From: Halanaerobiaceae bacterium
GTDB lineage: Bacteria; Bacillota; Halanaerobiia; Halanaerobiales; Halarsenatibacteraceae
Length of the DNA stretch: 6,184 nucleotides
Reading direction: 5' to 3'
NCBI GenBank assembly: GCA_003554685.1
Contig: PWHA01000290.1
Span: 1-6,184, forward strand
Every line of letters starts with the position of its first letter. Within the stretch, counting starts at the first letter, position 1. Shown in pieces: positions 4,615 through 6,184 of the stretch. The position numbers and the translations under genes are program-made. Below the pieces are notes generated by a model that was not told where the DNA came from, did no database searches, and worked only from the letters and a program-made list of their open reading frames with translations.

Positions 4615-4671
4615 GAAGCCTTGCCTTACAATTTGCTGGTTAAATTGTAAGGAAAGGCTTCTTTTTTTTTT
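4615..4671 (+). terminator. Strong intrinsic terminator of the rplJL unit
   Basis: GAAGCCTT (4615-4622) and CCTTACAATTT (4624-4634) pair with AAATTGTAAGG (4642-4652) and AAGGCTTC (4654-4661). This makes a 19-pair stem with one internal G-A mismatch and a seven-base loop. Ten T follow directly (4662-4671). It should stop most rplJL transcription, so rpoB needs its own promoter. The reverse strand lacks a matching T-run, so it acts in one direction. Confidence 0.95.
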
Positions 4672-4721
4672 CAACTTTAAACTAAATTTTTGCTGGCATT
4701 TTCAGGCTGGCTTAGGGCCCA

Positions 4722-4730
4722 TGATAAAAT
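4722..4730 (+). promoter_or_regulatory. Weak candidate extended -10 before the small gene
   Basis: TGATAAAAT is a TG-extended -10 with five of six consensus bases (TAAAAT). No good -35 is visible 16-18 bases upstream. A start near 4737 would give a leader of about 40 bases to the ATG at 4778. The location right after a strong terminator is suggestive, nothing more. Confidence 0.3.
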
Positions 4731-4777
4731 TTCCTGGATAAATAGAGATTGCAGGGTTTGTCAGGTCAAGGGATATT

Positions 4778-4930
4778 ATGGTTCTCCCGGATGAATGCAT
4801 GGCTGATTCCGATATTTTGCAGAAAGTGGGGGAAAAAGCTGTCAAAGAAGAAGTTATGTACCGGATGCCGGGAAAGATAGAATTAGAGGACCTGTTGAAG
4901 GCAATGAATAAGACAGAAATTTTTGTGTAG
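4778..4930 (+). CDS. Possible small acidic protein of unknown function (50 aa)
   Basis: An ATG-to-TAG frame of 50 codons lies between the rplL terminator and the rpoB promoter. The product starts MVLPDECMADSDILQKVGEK and ends LLKAMNKTEIFV; it is acidic, has no membrane segment or signal peptide, and looks mostly helical. I recognise no family. The case for coding is the codon choice, which resembles the neighbours (GAA, AAG, CTG, GTT), and the weak AAGGGA site four bases before the ATG, which is rather close. The frame stays open upstream to a stop at 4739-4741 without another ATG, so it could also be the surviving end of a decayed longer gene. In some Bacillota a methyltransferase gene sits at this position, but I see no methyltransferase motif. 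Confidence 0.35.
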   Translation: MVLPDECMADSDILQKVGEKAVKEEVMYRMPGKIELEDLLKAMNKTEIFV

Positions 4931-4987
4931 CCGACTCGGGGTTAGCCGGCTCTGGGGTCTGGATTGTTACCATTGAAATCTTAGAAT

Positions 4988-5013
4988 AATAATGATTGAA
5001 AATAATGATTGAA
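4988..5013 (+). repeat. 13-bp tandem duplication
   Basis: AATAATGATTGAA is repeated perfectly with no spacer (4988-5000, 5001-5013), just before the palindromes upstream of the rpoB promoter. No known element is recognised. Confidence 0.9.
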
Positions 5014-5016
5014 GAA

Positions 5017-5040
5017 AAAACCCGGGTTTTAAATTTAAAA
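5017..5040 (+). repeat. Two overlapping perfect palindromes
   Basis: AAAACCCGGGTTTT (5017-5030) and TTTTAAATTTAAAA (5027-5040) are each perfect 14-bp palindromes sharing TTTT. They lie about 115-140 bases before the predicted rpoB transcription start. They have no loop bases, so DNA binding by a dimer is more likely than an RNA hairpin, if they act at all. Confidence 0.85.
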
Positions 5041-5056
5041 GGACGGTACCCAAATT

Positions 5057-5080
5057 CAAAAAACCGTGCAAAAAACCCTG
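5057..5080 (+). repeat. 12-bp near-perfect tandem repeat with A-tracts
   Basis: CAAAAAACCGTG (5057-5068) is followed directly by CAAAAAACCCTG (5069-5080), matching at 11 of 12 bases. Each copy carries an A6 tract, and further A-tracts flank them at 5015-5020, 5037-5040 and 5110-5115. Confidence 0.85.
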
Positions 5081-5119
5081 TAAATAAAGAAACAATCGGA
5101 TTTTATTTTAAAAAAGTTC

Positions 5120-5148
5120 TTGACAACCCCTCCCAGGTGTGATAGCAT
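5120..5148 (+). promoter_or_regulatory. Sigma-A promoter of rpoB
   Basis: A perfect TTGACA (5120-5125), a 17-base spacer and TAGCAT (5143-5148) with TG one base upstream form an extended -10 promoter. AT-rich DNA directly upstream (5100-5115) could act as an UP element. Transcription would begin near 5155, leaving a leader of about 285 bases. A promoter is required here because the rplJL transcript ends at 4671. Confidence 0.8.
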
Positions 5149-5214
5149 TATTAATTGTCGATAACTATGAATACCCGGACAGGAATTATTAAATATTGGG
5201 ATGCACTCTTCTTT

Positions 5215-5264
5215 AATGTAATAAAAAGGATGATTCATTTAAAGCCTGTTTATTACATTTTTTT
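5215..5264 (+). terminator. Terminator-like hairpin inside the rpoB leader (candidate attenuator)
   Basis: AATGTAATAAA (5215-5225) pairs perfectly over 11 bp with TTTATTACATT (5249-5259). After one A-G mismatch, three more pairs (AGG 5227-5229 with CCT 5245-5247) can form, leaving a 15-base loop. The T-run 5258-5264 overlaps the stem end. It begins about 60 bases after the predicted transcription start and well before rpoB, so it would have to be conditional or leaky. The stem is AT-rich, hence only moderately stable. Confidence 0.6.
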
Positions 5265-5294
5265 GTATTTATTGAAATGATTTTGGGCTGGATT

Positions 5295-5338
5295 TTCAGT
5301 GGCTGGTGGGGCCGGCTGAATTTAGGTCAATTTTTTTT
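5295..5338 (+). promoter_or_regulatory. Second hairpin with a distant T-run in the rpoB leader
   Basis: TTCAG (5295-5299) pairs with CTGAA (5316-5320), continued by an imperfect GC-rich inner stem (GGC with GCC, one bulged G). Ten bases later comes a run of eight T (5331-5338). The distance between stem and T-run is too long for a standard terminator, so a role is uncertain. Confidence 0.3.
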
Positions 5339-5363
5339 CTTTATTATTCTATCACAGGAGTTT

Positions 5364-5428
5364 TGAGAACAGATTTTAAGATTACAGGTTTTTAGTTTTA
5401 TTTTTTTAGTTTTTACTATAAGTTCTCG
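5364..5428 (+). promoter_or_regulatory. Long-range stem bordering the rpoB ribosome binding site
   Basis: GAGAAC (5365-5370) is complementary to GTTCTC (5422-5427), with a further T-G pair onto the first G of the rpoB Shine-Dalgarno GGGGGTG (5428-5434). The 51-base loop is very T-rich and largely unpaired. It would place the ribosome binding site against a stem end. Six pairs over this distance can arise by chance. Confidence 0.3.
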
Positions 5429-5439
5429 GGGGTGCAAAA

Positions 5440-6184
5440 ATGGCGAGTGTGAAAGAAAGGTTTTCCTTTTCCAAAATTGGTGATGCCATGGAGTTACCAG
5501 GTTTGATCCGGACCCAGCTCAATTCTTATGAGTGGTTTCTGGAGGAAGGCTTGAAGGAGGTCTTTAACGAAGTAACACCGATTGAAGATTTTTCCGAGAA
5601 TCTGGTGCTGGAATTTGTTGATTACTATCTGGAAGAGGGCAAGTATACGGTCGAAGAGTGCCGGGATCGGGATGGAACCTACTCTGCTCCGCTGCAGGTT
5701 AAGGTCCGGCTGATCAACAAGGAAACCGGGGAGGTCAAGGAACAGGATGTTTTTATGGGAGATTTTCCTCTGATGACCGACAAGGGTACTTTTATTATTA
5801 ATGGTGCTGAAAGAGTGGTGGTCAACCAGCTGATCAGGTCTTCCGGCGTTTATTTTGATGAAGAGAGAATCAAGGATGGCCGGAGACTGATTACCGGTAA
5901 CATTATTCCCAACCGGGGAGCCTGGATTGAATTTGAGTATGACAAGAAGCGAATAATTTCTGTCAGAGTTGATCGAGCCCGCAAGATGCCTTCTTCAATA
6001 TTGTTTAGGGCTCTGGGCTATTCCAGCGATGCAGATATTATTGATCTGCTGGGAGATCATGAAGTGATTCATGATACTCTGGAAAGAGATAATACCGAAA
6101 ATAAAGAGGAAGCTCTGATCGAGCTATACAAAAAGCTGCGACCGGGAGAACCCCCAACTATTGAGAGCGCCAGCAATTTGATTA
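5440..6184 (+). CDS. rpoB: DNA-directed RNA polymerase beta subunit, N-terminal part (3' end outside window)
   Basis: The first 248 codons of the beta subunit, which forms one jaw of RNA polymerase and the rifampicin pocket. It begins MASVKERFSFSKIGDAMELP, then GLIRTQLNSYEWFLEEGLKEVF, the standard bacterial beta start. VRLINKETGEVKEQDVFMGD leads into FPLMTDKGTFIINGAERVVV and NQLIRSSGVYFDEE (about residues 109-142), matching the first conserved block and N-terminal rifampicin region. IIPNRGAWIEFEYD (about 157-170) follows. Where nearly all relatives read RSPGV, Ser135 replaces Pro here. GGGGGTG at 5428-5434 is five bases before the ATG. The frame is open to the window edge. The upstream leader, about 285 bases, is long and structured. 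Confidence 0.98.
   Translation, partial: MASVKERFSFSKIGDAMELPGLIRTQLNSYEWFLEEGLKEVFNEVTPIEDFSENLVLEFVDYYLEEGKYTVEECRDRDGTYSAPLQVKVRLINKETGEVKEQDVFMGDFPLMTDKGTFIINGAERVVVNQLIRSSGVYFDEERIKDGRRLITGNIIPNRGAWIEFEYDKKRIISVRVDRARKMPSSILFRALGYSSDADIIDLLGDHEVIHDTLERDNTENKEEALIELYKKLRPGEPPTIESASNLI

Noticed and set aside
4159..4674. 171-codon frame on the minus strand across rplL and its terminator
   Set aside because: The sequence is serine- and alanine-rich low complexity, as expected from reading L7/L12 codons backward, and it would start inside the terminator hairpin.
5056..5238. 60-codon minus-strand frame over the rpoB promoter
   Set aside because: It overlaps the rpoB promoter and attenuator, shows no protein-family signal and has no plausible ribosome binding site.
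1..6184. CRISPR arrays, insertion sequences, attachment sites, transferred defence genes
   Set aside because: No regularly spaced repeats of CRISPR size, no transposase or integrase frame and no terminal inverted repeats were seen. All large frames are core housekeeping genes.

Overview
The window is the classic bacterial tuf-rpmG-secE-nusG-rplK-rplA-rplJ-rplL-rpoB cluster, with every gene on the + strand. EF-Tu is cut at the left edge and the RNA polymerase beta subunit at the right edge. An L33 with a CxxC motif, strong AGGAGG ribosome binding sites, an L10-type leader (GAAGACAGCAGG core) before rplJ, and mid-range base composition all suggest a Bacillota (Firmicutes) bacterium. The acid-rich L11, L7/L12 and beta sequences are compatible with an anaerobic, perhaps halophilic lineage such as Halanaerobiales. 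That placement is inference from general sequence character, not from a database comparison.

Layout: the tuf 3' end (2-166) is followed by a hairpin-rich stretch ending in an intrinsic-terminator-like hairpin (377-412). A promoter (454-482) then reads rpmG (545-694), secE (725-931) and nusG (984-1535). The nusG start has a hairpin that takes in part of its ribosome binding site. A gap with a perfect extended -10 and paired direct repeats precedes rplK (1676-2152), whose 3' end carries a tandem duplication. A 313-base gap ends in an RNA that closely mimics the L1-stalk of 23S rRNA, right before rplA (2466-3170). After 441 bases, including the L10 leader and attenuator, come rplJ (3612-4130) and rplL (4154-4525), closed by a strong terminator (4615-4671).

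The 914 bases from rplL to rpoB hold one possible 50-codon gene (4778-4930), an unusual run of palindromes and A-tracts, a good promoter (5120-5148) and a roughly 285-base rpoB leader with a terminator-like hairpin. rpoB starts at 5440.

The genes supply translation (EF-Tu, L33, L11, L1, L10, L7/L12), protein export (SecE) and transcription (NusG, RpoB). No wholly new multi-gene system is visible. The interest lies in regulation: the ribosomal and polymerase genes appear to be divided into separately controlled units by long structured leaders. The best leads are the L1-stalk mimic placed in front of rplA rather than rplK, a candidate attenuator in the rpoB leader, and an in-frame 18-base duplication that lengthens the L11 tail. 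Short tandem duplications recur throughout the non-coding parts.
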